A stretch of 19,941 nucleotides of DNA from Pseudomonadota bacterium (GCA_023411405.1 JAEYOU010000173.1:1-19941); one strand, 5' to 3'; counted from the first letter of the stretch, positions 6,542 to 14,592 are shown. Notes: a model not told the origin generated them from the sequence alone. Numbers and translations: made by a program.

Positions 6542-7240
6542 TTGCGCTCTCCGTACCAGGAGCTCAAGGAGCAGGCCTGGGCCGCGAACCAGGAGATCCC
6601 CCGGCGCGGCCTCGCCATCTATACGTTCGGGAACGCGTCCGCGCTCGATCGCGATCGCGGCGTGCTGGCGATCAAGCCGAGCGGGGTGGCGTACGAGGTC
6701 CTCACGGCCGCCGACATGGTCGTGCTCGACCTCGAGGGACGCCCGGTGGAGGGGAAGCTGCGGCCGTCGTCGGACACGCCCACGCACGTGGTGCTCTATC
6801 GGGCCTTCGAGGGGATCGCGGGCGTGGTCCACACGCACTCGACGTACGCCACCGGCTGGGCGCAGGCGCGCCTTCCGATCCCCATCTACGGCACGACGCA
6901 CGCCGATCACCTGCCGGAGGACGTGCCCTGCACGGCGGTCATGAGCGACGAGGCCGTGGAGCGCGATTACGAGGTCGAGACGGGGAAGCAGATCCTGGAG
7001 TGCTTCCGCGGCCGCGACCCGCTCCGGACGCCGTTCGTCCTCGTGGCGGGCCACGGCGTGTTCACCTGGGGTGCGACGGCGGAGAAGGCGGTCTATCATG
7101 CGGCGGTGGTGGAGCAGCTCGCCCACATGGCCTTCGTCACCCGCGGCCTGGACCCGGCGGCGGCGCGGTTGCCCGAGCGGATCGTCCGGAAGCACTTCGA
7201 GCGGAAGCACGGGAAGAACGCGTACTACGGGCAGGGGTGA
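6542..7240 (+). CDS. araD: L-ribulose-5-phosphate 4-epimerase AraD (232 aa)
   Basis: A class II aldolase-fold, metal-dependent enzyme that converts L-ribulose-5-phosphate to D-xylulose-5-phosphate, the last step of the pathway. Known E. coli residues D76, H95, H97 and H171 correspond to D78 (SSDTPTH), H97 and H99 (VVHTHSTYATGWAQ) and H171 (VAGHGVFTWG). Substrate-loop residues GNASA (30-34) and KPSG (45-48) are present, and the C-terminus is the typical HGKNAYYGQ. I chose the TTG at 6542 because it gives the exact N-terminus expected for the family, with GGAG 7 nt upstream inside the end of araA. The product feeds the phosphoketolase encoded farther right in the window or the pentose phosphate pathway. 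Confidence 0.96.
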   Translation: MRSPYQELKEQAWAANQEIPRRGLAIYTFGNASALDRDRGVLAIKPSGVAYEVLTAADMVVLDLEGRPVEGKLRPSSDTPTHVVLYRAFEGIAGVVHTHSTYATGWAQARLPIPIYGTTHADHLPEDVPCTAVMSDEAVERDYEVETGKQILECFRGRDPLRTPFVLVAGHGVFTWGATAEKAVYHAAVVEQLAHMAFVTRGLDPAAARLPERIVRKHFERKHGKNAYYGQG

Positions 7241-7266
7241 ACCCGCGACAGGGCGTGGCTGGCGCG

Positions 7267-7299
7267 GGGCGGGGGAGGATGCTAAAGCCCTCTCCGCCC
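7267..7299 (+). other. Imperfect GC hairpin after araD
   Basis: GGGCGGGGGAGG (7267-7278) faces CCCTCTCCGCCC (7288-7299) with two G-U pairs, one mismatch and a 9-nt loop. It could be a weak or factor-assisted terminator of the ara operon before prfC, but it has no T-tract. The remainder of the 128-bp araD-prfC gap shows no clear promoter. Confidence 0.25.
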
Positions 7300-7368
7300 G
7301 GAGCGCCGCAGGTCGGGCGCGGGCTCGGGCCCGGGCTCGTTCACGGGGTCGGGCCCTCCCAGGACCCC

Positions 7369-8994
7369 ATGATCGACCACGAGATCCACCGCCGCCGGAC
7401 GTTCGCCATCATCTCCCACCCGGACGCGGGCAAGACCACCCTCACGGAGAAGCTGCTCCTCTACGGGGGCGTCATCCAGCTCGCCGGCGCGGTGCGCGCG
7501 AAGCGCGGCCGCTCGAGCGCGGTCTCGGACTGGATGGAGATGGAGCGGGAGCGCGGGATCTCCATCACCACCAGCGTGATGCAGTTCCCCTACCGCGGGC
7601 ACCAGATGAACCTGCTGGACACGCCCGGCCACGCCGACTTCAGCGAGGACACGTACCGGACCCTGCACGCCGTGGACGGCGCGGTGATGCTCCTCGACTG
7701 CGCCAAGGGCGTCGAGGCGCAGACGCGCAAGCTCTTCCGCGTGTGCCGGCAGCGCGCGATCCCGATCTTCACCTTCGTGAACAAGATGGACCGCCCGGGC
7801 CGCGACGCGTTCGAGCTCGTGGGTGAGGTGGAGAGCGTCCTCGGCATCGGCGTCTTCCCGATCACCTGGCCCATCTTCCGCGGCGGCACGTTCCGCGGGG
7901 TCTGGCACCGGCTCGCCCGGCGCGTCTACCTCTTCGACGCGGCGCACGCGCTCTCCTCGGCGGCGGTCGGCTCGGAGCGGGCGCCGGTCGAGGTGACGGG
8001 GCTCGACGACCCGCGCGTCCGGGAGGAGCTCGACGACGCGGGCTACGACCGGCTCCGGAGCGACGCGGACCTCCTCGACGCGGCGGGGGACGGCTTCGAG
8101 AAGGAGCGCTTCCTCGCGGGCGAGCTCTCGCCGATGTTCTTCGGGAGCGCCATCAACAACTTCGGGCTGGAGGCGTTCCTGGAGACGTTCTGCGAGCTCA
8201 TGCCGCCACCGCGGGCCCGCGACTCGGACCAGGGCCCGATCCCGCCGACCCGCGAGGAGTTCAGCGGGTTCGTCTTCAAGATCCAGGCGAACATGGACAG
8301 GGCGCACCGGGACCGGATCGCCTTCGTGCGGATCTGCTCGGGCCGGATGGTGAAGGGCATGAAGGTGCACCACGTCCGCTCGGGCAAGGACGTGCGGCTC
8401 GCGAACCCGACGCAGTTCCTGGCCCGCGAGCGGAACGTGGTGGAGGAGGGGTTCGCGGGCGACGTGGTGGGCATCCACGACCCGGGCAACCTCGAGATCG
8501 GCGACACGCTCACGGGCGGGTCCACCTTCACGTTCGAGGGCATCCCGAGCTTCGCCCCGGAGCACTTCACGCGCCTCCTCCTGATCGATCCGATGCGGCG
8601 CAAGCAGTTCGGGCTCGGCCTGCAGCAGCTCGCGCAGGAGGGCACGATCCAGCTCTACCGCCCGCCGGCGGGCCGGGCGGGCGACCTCGTCCTCGGCGCG
8701 CTGGGCCGCCTCCAGTTCGAGGTGACGCAGTACCGGCTCGAGTCCGAGTACGGCGTCGAGGTGCGGCTCGAGGCGGCCCCCTACCAGCTGGCGCGCTGGG
8801 TCTCGCGCAAGGACGGCAAGCCGCTCGACCTGGATCAGCTCCAGTCGGACATCGAGGGCATGGTGGTCCTCGACGTCCGCGACCGGCCGGTGGTCCTCTT
8901 CGATCGCGAGTGGGCGCTCCGCTCGGCGGAGAAGTTCCACCCGGAGTACGCAATGGCGGAGACGGCGACGGGGGTCGTCGTCCGGGCCGCCTGA
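7369..8994 (+). CDS. prfC: Peptide chain release factor 3 (541 aa)
   Basis: A translational GTPase that removes RF1/RF2 from the ribosome after peptide release. GTPase motifs: G1 in SHPDAGKTTLTEK (about 16-28), the switch I region with RERGISITTSVMQF, G3 DTPGH at 84-88, G4 NKMD at 138-141 and G5-like GSAINNFG. RF3-specific features are AIISHPDAGKTT, VNKMDRPGRD, FSGFVFKIQANMD and the C-terminal LGRLQFEVTQYRLESEYGVEV, which together separate it from EF-G. Length is close to E. coli RF3 (529). The ATG at 7369 has AGGA 4 nt upstream. An in-frame ATG at 7279 would add 30 low-complexity Gly/Pro residues and is less likely. It lies 128 bp after araD and is probably an independent housekeeping gene. 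Confidence 0.96.
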   Translation: MIDHEIHRRRTFAIISHPDAGKTTLTEKLLLYGGVIQLAGAVRAKRGRSSAVSDWMEMERERGISITTSVMQFPYRGHQMNLLDTPGHADFSEDTYRTLHAVDGAVMLLDCAKGVEAQTRKLFRVCRQRAIPIFTFVNKMDRPGRDAFELVGEVESVLGIGVFPITWPIFRGGTFRGVWHRLARRVYLFDAAHALSSAAVGSERAPVEVTGLDDPRVREELDDAGYDRLRSDADLLDAAGDGFEKERFLAGELSPMFFGSAINNFGLEAFLETFCELMPPPRARDSDQGPIPPTREEFSGFVFKIQANMDRAHRDRIAFVRICSGRMVKGMKVHHVRSGKDVRLANPTQFLARERNVVEEGFAGDVVGIHDPGNLEIGDTLTGGSTFTFEGIPSFAPEHFTRLLLIDPMRRKQFGLGLQQLAQEGTIQLYRPPAGRAGDLVLGALGRLQFEVTQYRLESEYGVEVRLEAAPYQLARWVSRKDGKPLDLDQLQSDIEGMVVLDVRDRPVVLFDREWALRSAEKFHPEYAMAETATGVVVRAA

Positions 8995-9020
8995 GCTTCG
9001 GGTGGGCGGTTCTCTAGAAT

Positions 9021-9053
9021 CCGCTCGCCCTGAGCCTGTCGAAGGGCGAGCGG
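9021..9053. repeat. Hairpin repeat copy 1 (GAGCCTGTCGA loop)
   Basis: CCGCTCGCCCT (9021-9031) and AGGGCGAGCGG (9043-9053) form a perfect 11-bp stem around the loop GAGCCTGTCGA. It starts 27 bp after prfC. It is the same element as the two copies to its right, with a different inner stem sequence. Confidence 0.85.
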
Positions 9054-9077
9054 GACTGGCCGTGGGGTCATCGAGAG

Positions 9078-9110
9078 CCGCTCGTGCTGAGCTTGTCGAA
9101 GCACGAGCGG
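9078..9110. repeat. Hairpin repeat copy 2 (GAGCTTGTCGA loop)
   Basis: CCGCTCGTGCT (9078-9088) and AGCACGAGCGG (9100-9110) form a perfect 11-bp stem. The loop differs from copies 1 and 3 by one C/T. Relative to copy 1, the inner stem changes from GCCCT/AGGGC to GTGCT/AGCAC with pairing kept. Confidence 0.85.
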
Positions 9111-9279
9111 CATCATTCACTCATCGTACGCCTCGACGGGGGTTGGTGGGTGGGCCGCACCGAGGGGCGGCCGCCCGGGCCCGCCGGGCTCGCCGACCAG
9201 GTCGATGCTCGGCGCCCCAGGCTGATCGGATGACGCGCGCGGGCCACGGTCGGGGTTCGCGGGCGCTCGGGGCAAACTC

Positions 9280-9318
9280 GGTCGGCCATTTCGCGCGCGG
9301 TGCGCGCGATGGCCGACC
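9280..9318. repeat. Long intergenic palindrome
   Basis: GGTCGGCCAT (9280-9289) pairs with ATGGCCGACC (9309-9318), and CGCGCGC (9292-9298) with GCGCGCG (9302-9308), leaving a TT bulge and a 3-nt GGT loop. This is a 17-bp stem in 39 bases. It has no T-tract and no similarity to the neighbouring hairpin repeats. It may be a bidirectional transcription barrier or a protein-binding site. Confidence 0.7.
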
Positions 9319-9506
9319 TCGGACATGCCCCTCGCGCTCGAGTGATCCGTCATGCGCGCGGTCCTGGTTCGATTCCGCCCGGGCGCCTGCGCCATGGTCG
9401 GCTCGCTCCGTCGGACCCGGGCGGCCGCTGGTGCGGCGGGGTTGGTTGGGGGTCGAGGCTGCGGTGCCGTGTTTGGCGCCTTCGCGCGGGCCGAGGCTGC
9501 TCTACT

Positions 9507-9539
9507 CCGCTCGTGCTGAGCCTGTCGAAGCACGAGCGG
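9507..9539. repeat. Hairpin repeat copy 3 (GAGCCTGTCGA loop)
   Basis: CCGCTCGTGCT (9507-9517) and AGCACGAGCGG (9529-9539) form a perfect 11-bp stem. It combines the stem of copy 2 with the loop of copy 1. It lies 119 bp from the stop codon of the minus-strand deacetylase gene. Confidence 0.85.
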
Positions 9540-9657
9540 TGCCGCGCCCGTCGGGGCAGGGTGTGGGCCGAGGACGAACGCGAGAGCGCCGCGTGGCCGA
9601 AACGCGCGCGGCGGACCCGGAGGCCCGCCGCGCGGTCCCGCTCCCTCTACCTGCCGC

Positions 9658-11799
9658 CTACCACCAGTAGAAGCTCGCCCAGGGGTAGCTGCCGGCGGTG
9701 AAGCTGAACGTGTACGGCGCGCCGCCGGGCAGCGGGAGCTGGCCGCAGGTGACGGCGGTGCCGTTCACGGTGACGGTCCGGCCCGTGGCGTTCGAGCAGC
9801 CCCAGCCGTTGATCGTGCTGCTCACGACGTAGCAGACGGCGTCGGTGGTGTTGAAGTTGCCGCTCTGCCCGCCGGTCGCGGTCCGGCAGGTGCCGGGGTC
9901 GGTCCCGCCGGTCGTGAACGTGGCGGTGACCGCCTGCGCGGCGCTCATGGTCACGACGCACGTCGCCGACGCGCCGCTGCAGGCGCCGCCCCAGCCGGTG
10001 AAGGTCGCGTTCGCGTCGGGGGTGGCTCTGAGGGTGACCGCCGTCCCGCTCTCGTACGTCGCGCTGCAGGCGGCGCCGCAGGAGATGCCCCCGCCGCTCA
10101 CGGTGCCGTTGCCGGATCTCGTGACGGTCAGCGCGTACGTGGTCGGGTCAGGGTCAGGGTCGGTCCCGCCGCCCGCGGCCACGGTGATCCCGCAGACCTT
10201 CGGGTTGTCGGGGCCGCCGCCCCGCGTGAAGGCGATGACAACCTGGCCGCTGGCGCTGGCGGTGGTGCTGAAGGAGCGGGCGAGGGCCCGGTTCCGGGCG
10301 CCCGCCGCCGCGTAGATGTCGAACGCGGTCAGCGCGGGCTGGCCGTTGATCGTCACGTTGAACGTCCGCTGCCCGGCGGCGGACCAGTAGCTCTCCGCGA
10401 AGTACAGCGTCACCGTCTGCGCGCTGCCCGCCGCGCGGCCGGAGAGCGTGTAGGTGAACTCACCGTATCGCTCGGTCTGGAAGACGGCCTGGGGCGGCAC
10501 CGTCCCGGAGAGGAGCGAGGTGTCGATCGCGCTCGTGGTCGAGTACGTGCTGCCGCCCGACGAGTACGCGTCGGCGAGGAAGCTGCCGGAGGCGGAGCCG
10601 CCCGCGTTGATCGAGACGACGTCGCCGGTGGGGGTGCCGCCGTCGAAGGTGGCCGTGACCGCCCGGGCCGCCGTCATGGTGACGACGCACACGCCGGTGC
10701 CCGTGCAGGCGCCGCTCCAGCCGCCGAACGTCGACCCGGAGGCCGGGGCCGCGGTCAGGGTCACCGTCGTGCCGGAGGCGACGTTCGCGGAGCAGGTCGC
10801 GCCGCAGTCGACGCCGCCCGTGTTCGACCTCACCGTGCCGCCGCCCGTCCCGGCCTTCGTGACGGTCAGTGCGTAGGTGGTGCCGGGGCCGCCGTTGAAC
10901 GTGGCGGTCACCGCGCGCGCGGCGGTCATGGTGACCACGCAGGAGCCGGTGCCGGCGCAGGCGCCGCTCCAGCCGCCGAAGGTCGAGCCCGTCGTGGGGG
11001 CGGCGGTCAGGGTGACCGTCGTGCCGGAGGCGAAGGTCGCGGCGCACGCCGTGCCGCAGCTGATCCCGCCGGCGTTCGACGCCACCGTGCCGCTGCCGGT
11101 CCCCGACCTCGTCACCGTGAGCGCGTAGGTCGTGCCGCCGCCGGGGGCGACCGCCCGGCCGGTGCTCGGATCGATCACGCCGGGACACAGCCCCCTGGAC
11201 CGCAGGTTCGAGGCGATCTGTGGGAGGGCGGCGACGGTGTTGGCCGCCCACTCGTGCAGCAGGATGACCTGGCCGTTCTGGAGGCGCCCGGCGGCGGAGA
11301 CGATGGACGCGGTGCTGGCGTTGTTCCAGTCCTGCGAGTCGACGTCCCAGGTGATGACCCGCAGCCCGAGGCCCGAGGCGACGGACTGGAGCGTGGAGTT
11401 GGTCTCGCCGTACGGCGGCCGGAAGAGCCTGGGGGTCCCGCCGCCGTTGGCGGAGATCACCTGGTTCGTCCGCGAGAGCTCGCTCTGCATGGTCGCCTGG
11501 CTCATGCTCGTCATGTGGCCGTGCGTGTAGCTGTGGTTCTGGACCGAGCCGAGGGTGGCCTGCTGCGCGACGAGCGACGGGTTCGCGGCGACGTTCTGGC
11601 CCGTGTTGAAGAAGGTCACCGGCGAGAGGCCGGCGGACCGGAGGGCGTTGAGGAGGGCGGAGGTGCTGGAGCTCGGGCCGTCGTCGAAGGTGATGCCCAC
11701 GTACCCGCTGCAGGTCTGCGCCTCGGCGGCCGCGGGGAGCGCGCCGAGGGAGAGGGTGAGGGCGAGGAGCAGGGCCCAGCGTACTTCGCGTCCTGGCAT
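9658..11799 (-). CDS. Secreted multidomain polysaccharide deacetylase (713 aa)
   Basis: Residues 1-28 are a signal peptide (WALLLALTLSLGALPAAA, cleavage near AEA). A NodB-type metal-dependent deacetylase domain spans about 31-210, with TFDDG (D39, D40), H89-SYT-H93, RPPYG (127-131), WDVDSQDW and a late His182 (ILLH). Such enzymes remove acetyl groups from chitin, peptidoglycan or xylan. Two 84-residue repeats follow (223-302, 307-386), each with C-x3-C and GAC-x5-C, resembling bacterial InlB-like repeats. A malectin-like (CBM57) domain is at about 394-542 (VSINAGG, QTERYGEFTY, LYFAE, FDI). After an Asp-Pro linker come a third repeat (553-628) and a C-terminal module (632-713) with four Cys ending in WASFYWW. 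The ATG at 11799 has GGAAAGGA 7 nt upstream; an upstream ATG at 11940 would bury the signal peptide. Its substrate is unproven. Confidence 0.88.
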   Translation of the reverse strand: MPGREVRWALLLALTLSLGALPAAAEAQTCSGYVGITFDDGPSSSTSALLNALRSAGLSPVTFFNTGQNVAANPSLVAQQATLGSVQNHSYTHGHMTSMSQATMQSELSRTNQVISANGGGTPRLFRPPYGETNSTLQSVASGLGLRVITWDVDSQDWNNASTASIVSAAGRLQNGQVILLHEWAANTVAALPQIASNLRSRGLCPGVIDPSTGRAVAPGGGTTYALTVTRSGTGSGTVASNAGGISCGTACAATFASGTTVTLTAAPTTGSTFGGWSGACAGTGSCVVTMTAARAVTATFNGGPGTTYALTVTKAGTGGGTVRSNTGGVDCGATCSANVASGTTVTLTAAPASGSTFGGWSGACTGTGVCVVTMTAARAVTATFDGGTPTGDVVSINAGGSASGSFLADAYSSGGSTYSTTSAIDTSLLSGTVPPQAVFQTERYGEFTYTLSGRAAGSAQTVTLYFAESYWSAAGQRTFNVTINGQPALTAFDIYAAAGARNRALARSFSTTASASGQVVIAFTRGGGPDNPKVCGITVAAGGGTDPDPDPTTYALTVTRSGNGTVSGGGISCGAACSATYESGTAVTLRATPDANATFTGWGGACSGASATCVVTMSAAQAVTATFTTGGTDPGTCRTATGGQSGNFNTTDAVCYVVSSTINGWGCSNATGRTVTVNGTAVTCGQLPLPGGAPYTFSFTAGSYPWASFYWW
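10642..11133 (-). repeat. Tandem 252-bp repeat in the deacetylase gene
   Basis: Two adjacent copies of an 84-codon unit encode repeat domains 1 and 2, sharing TYALTVT, ASGTTVTLTAAP, GSTFGGWSGAC and CVVTMTAARAVTATF. Their near identity suggests recent duplication or gene conversion. A third, diverged copy lies at about 9916-10143 on the far side of the malectin-like domain. Confidence 0.85.
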
Positions 11800-11910
11800 G
11801 ACAGAGTCCTTTCCGGTCACGGGCTGCCGGTTCACCGCGGTGCTGCCTCCGCGCCGCGCGCCGCCGCCGATCGGCTCTGCCGGGCGAGGACGCGCTGCGG
11901 GCGTGTCGCC

Positions 11911-11940
11911 CGTATCGCGCCTTCCCCGGACCTCTGTCAA
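11911..11940 (-). promoter_or_regulatory. Candidate promoter of the deacetylase gene
   Basis: Read on the minus strand, TTGACA (11940-11935) is followed after 18 bp by GATACG (11916-11911, 3 of 6 matches to the -10 consensus). It lies in a short AT-richer patch 112 bp upstream of the deacetylase ATG. The -35 is perfect but the -10 is weak. The remainder of the 250-bp gap to the phosphoketolase stop is GC-rich, with a palindrome GACCCGGCCGGGTC at 12025-12038. Confidence 0.4.
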
Positions 11941-12048
11941 TCTGAATCGAGTTAGAAGAGGGCATCCAGAGCGTTACGCGACCCGTCCGGCGCGCCCGTT
12001 CGAGCGCGGGACCCCGAACGCCGGGACCCGGCCGGGTCTCTGGGCCGC

Positions 12049-14487
12049 TCACCCCTTCCACGTCCAGCCGACGACGTCCGGCGGGTCGACGCCGTGCTCG
12101 TGCGCGTGGTGCATGCAGCCGATCTGCCGGTTGCGGAGCAGCTCCTTGGCGTGCGCTCCGGCCACGCGGAGCCGGGGCACCCGGTCGATCACGTCGATGG
12201 CGATCGAGAACCGGTCGATCTGGTTCTTGATCGCGAGCTCGAGGGGAGTGTTGATGTTCCCCTTCTCCTTGTAGCCGCGCACGTGGAGGTTGTCGTGGTT
12301 GTGCCGGCGGTAGGCCAGCCGGTGGATGAGCCACGGGTAGCCGTGGAAGTTGAAGATGACGGGCCGGTCGAGGGTGAAGATCGAGTCGAAGTCGCGATCG
12401 GAGAGGCCGTGCGGGTGCTCGCCCTCGTTCTGGAGGGTGAAGAGGTCCACGACGTTCACGAACCGGATCCTGAGATCGGGGAACTGCCCGCGGAGCAGCT
12501 CCACCGCGGCGAGGGCCTCGAGCGTGGGGATGTCGCCCGCGCTCGCGACCACGACGTCGGGCTCCGCGCCCTGGTCGTTCGACGCCCAGTCCCAGATCCC
12601 GATCCCCTTCGTGCAGTGGATCCGGGCCTGCTCCATGGTGAGGTACTGGAGGTGGGCCTGCTTGTCGGAGACGATCACGTTCACGTAGTTCTCGCTCCGC
12701 AGGCAGTGATCGGCGACCGACAGCAGGCAGTTCGCGTCCGGCGGCAGGTAGATGCGGGTCACCTGCCCGCTCTTGTTCACCACCACGTCGAGGAACCCGG
12801 GGTCCTGGTGCGTGAACCCGTTGTGGTCCTGCCGCCAGACGGTGGAGGTGACGAGCAGGTTGAGCGAGGCGATCTCCTCGCGCCACGACAGCCGGTTGCA
12901 GATGTCCAGCCACTTCGCGTGCTGGTTGAACATGCTGTCGATGATGTGGACGAAGGCCTCGTACGTGGAGAAGAAGCCGTGGCGGCCGGTGAGGAGGTAG
13001 CCCTCCAGCATGCCCTCCAGCGTGTGCTCGGAGAGCATCTCCACCAGCCGGCCGTCCGGGGCGAGGTGGCTCCCGTCGGCGTCCTCGGGCAGGATCTCGG
13101 CCATCCACGCCTTGTGCGTCACGGCGTGGATCGCGTCGAGCTTGTTCGAGGTGTTCTCGTCGGGCGAGAAGACGCGGAAGTTGTCGCCGTTCCGGCGCAG
13201 CACCTCGGTGAGGAACCTGCCCAGGGGGCGAGTGTTCTCGTGGCGCAGCTTCGCGGGCGCCTCGACGGGCACGGCGAACTCCGCGAAGTCGGGGAGGCGG
13301 AGCGGCCGCTTGAGGAGCCCGCCGTTCGCGTGCGGGTTGGAGCCCATGCGGCGGGGGCCCGTGGGTGCGACCGCGCGGACCGCGGGGACCGGCGCGCCGG
13401 CGGCGTCGAAGAGCTCCTCCGGCCGGTAGCTCCGCAGCCACTCCTCGAGCAGGCGGAGGTGCGCCGGGTTCGACCGCGCGTCCGCCAGCGGCACCTGGTG
13501 GGCCCGCCAGAAGCCCTCGAGGTGGTGGCCGTCGAGGGCACGCGGCGCGGTCCAGCCCTTGGGCGCGCGGAGGACGATCATGGGCCAGCGCGGGCGGGTG
13601 ATCGGCGCGCCGCCCCTCCGGGCGACGGCGTGGGCCGCGCGGATCTCCGCGAAGCAGTGGTCGAGCGTGGCGGCCATCGCCTGGTGCATCGACTCCGGGT
13701 CGGAGCCCTCGACGAAGCATGGGCTCCACCCGCACCCGCGCAGGAGCGCGTCCAGCTCGTCGCGCGAGATGCGGGCGAGCAGGGTGGGGTTGTTGATCTT
13801 GTAGCCGTTGAGGTTCAGGACCGGCAGCACCGCGCCGTCGCGGGCCGGGTTCAGGAACTTGGTGAGGTGCCAGCTCGTGGCGAGCGGTCCGGTCTCGGCC
13901 TCGCCGTCGCCCACCACGGCCGCCACCACGAGGTCCGGGTTGTCGAACGCGGCGCCGCAGGCGTGCGAGAGCACGTACCCGAGCTCGCCCCCCTCGTGGA
14001 TCGAGCCGGGCGTCTCGGGGGTGCAGTGGCTCCCGACGCCGCCGGGGAACGAGAACTCCTTGAAGAACCGCTGGAGGCCGTCCTCGTCGAGCCCCTTGTC
14101 CGGGAAGACCTCGGAGTACGTGCCCTCGAGGTAGACCGGCCCGAGGACGCCGGGGGCGCCGTGGCCCGGCCCGGCGAGGAAGATCACGTCCGCGTCGTCG
14201 CGGCGGATGATCCGGTCGAGGTGGGTCCAGACGAACGAGAGGGCGGGGCTCGCGCCCCAGTGCCCGAGCATGCGGTGCTTGAGGTGCTCGGGCGCGAGCG
14301 GCTGGCGGAGGAGCGGGTTCGCCCGCAGGTAGATCATCCCGGCCGCGAGGTAGTTGCAGGCGCGCCAGAAGGCGTGCACGCGGCCGAGCTCCTCGGCCGA
14401 GAGCGGCGCGCCGGAGATCGTGGTGCGGGCTTCGCCGAAGGGGCTGAGCGTCGCGGTGCCCGGCGCGGGGGCGGTGGGGGTCGCCAT
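12049..14487 (-). CDS. Phosphoketolase (D-xylulose-5-phosphate / fructose-6-phosphate) (812 aa)
   Basis: A thiamine-diphosphate enzyme that splits D-xylulose-5-phosphate (and often fructose-6-phosphate) with phosphate into acetyl-phosphate and an aldose phosphate. The N-terminal domain has LGHWGASPALSF with H76 and GPGHGAPGVLGP with H109, both expected active-site His. The cofactor motif GDGEAETG (193-200) continues to NGYKINNPT about 30 residues later. Later family segments are FSPDENTSNKL, EGYLLTGRHGFFSTYEAF, WLDICNRLSWREE, SVWRQDHNGFTHQDPGF and YLPPDANCLLSV. Length matches the family (about 790-820 aa). I chose the ATG at 14487 with GAGGAG 6 nt upstream; the ATG 36 bp earlier has no ribosome binding site. 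Sequence alone does not separate single- from dual-substrate forms. The araBAD product is its substrate, although acetate kinase and phosphotransacetylase are not in the window. Confidence 0.95.
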   Translation of the reverse strand: MATPTAPAPGTATLSPFGEARTTISGAPLSAEELGRVHAFWRACNYLAAGMIYLRANPLLRQPLAPEHLKHRMLGHWGASPALSFVWTHLDRIIRRDDADVIFLAGPGHGAPGVLGPVYLEGTYSEVFPDKGLDEDGLQRFFKEFSFPGGVGSHCTPETPGSIHEGGELGYVLSHACGAAFDNPDLVVAAVVGDGEAETGPLATSWHLTKFLNPARDGAVLPVLNLNGYKINNPTLLARISRDELDALLRGCGWSPCFVEGSDPESMHQAMAATLDHCFAEIRAAHAVARRGGAPITRPRWPMIVLRAPKGWTAPRALDGHHLEGFWRAHQVPLADARSNPAHLRLLEEWLRSYRPEELFDAAGAPVPAVRAVAPTGPRRMGSNPHANGGLLKRPLRLPDFAEFAVPVEAPAKLRHENTRPLGRFLTEVLRRNGDNFRVFSPDENTSNKLDAIHAVTHKAWMAEILPEDADGSHLAPDGRLVEMLSEHTLEGMLEGYLLTGRHGFFSTYEAFVHIIDSMFNQHAKWLDICNRLSWREEIASLNLLVTSTVWRQDHNGFTHQDPGFLDVVVNKSGQVTRIYLPPDANCLLSVADHCLRSENYVNVIVSDKQAHLQYLTMEQARIHCTKGIGIWDWASNDQGAEPDVVVASAGDIPTLEALAAVELLRGQFPDLRIRFVNVVDLFTLQNEGEHPHGLSDRDFDSIFTLDRPVIFNFHGYPWLIHRLAYRRHNHDNLHVRGYKEKGNINTPLELAIKNQIDRFSIAIDVIDRVPRLRVAGAHAKELLRNRQIGCMHHAHEHGVDPPDVVGWTWKG

Positions 14488-14577
14488 TCCTGGCTCCTCG
14501 GGGTTCGAGTGCGACCGAATCATCGGCCTCGCGCGGCGCAGCGTCCAGCGCGCCGGCCGCGACGCAGCGTCGAACCC

Positions 14578-14592
14578 CCGGAGGGGCTCCGG
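14578..14592 (-). other. Hairpin after the chemoreceptor gene
   Basis: CCGGAG-GGG-CTCCGG forms a 6-bp stem with a 3-nt loop, 4 bp past the chemoreceptor stop on the minus strand. There is no T-tract, so it would be at most a partial terminator. The 109-bp gap to the phosphoketolase start shows no clear promoter, so the two may be co-transcribed. Confidence 0.3.

Larger units (their letters stand above)
8995..9657. other. Gene-free 663-bp region with hairpin repeats
   Basis: Between the prfC stop and the convergent deacetylase stop I see no credible gene; open frames here are low-complexity Arg/Ala/Pro translations. It contains three copies of one hairpin repeat (9021, 9078, 9507) and a long palindrome (9280-9318). 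No T-tract terminator for either convergent gene is visible. The rest is unremarkable GC-rich sequence. Confidence 0.7.

Noticed and set aside
7241..7368. Small gene or extended N-terminus between araD and prfC
   Set aside because: The in-frame extension from 7279 is Gly/Pro low complexity, and the purine-rich run touches that ATG with no spacer. RF3 proteins normally begin just before the P-loop strand.
9360..9394. tRNA-like end (GGTTCGATTCC ... GCGCCA)
   Set aside because: The T-loop-like sequence has no proper 5-bp stem. No acceptor, D or anticodon arm can be formed in the preceding 70 bases.
9021..9539. CRISPR-like array
   Set aside because: Only three copies, with unequal gaps (24 and 396 bp), internally palindromic units and no cas genes. 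These are dispersed hairpin repeats.
11800..11940. Upstream start of the deacetylase gene at 11940
   Set aside because: It would place 47 polar residues before a standard signal peptide and overlaps the predicted promoter. The ATG at 11799 has a good ribosome binding site.
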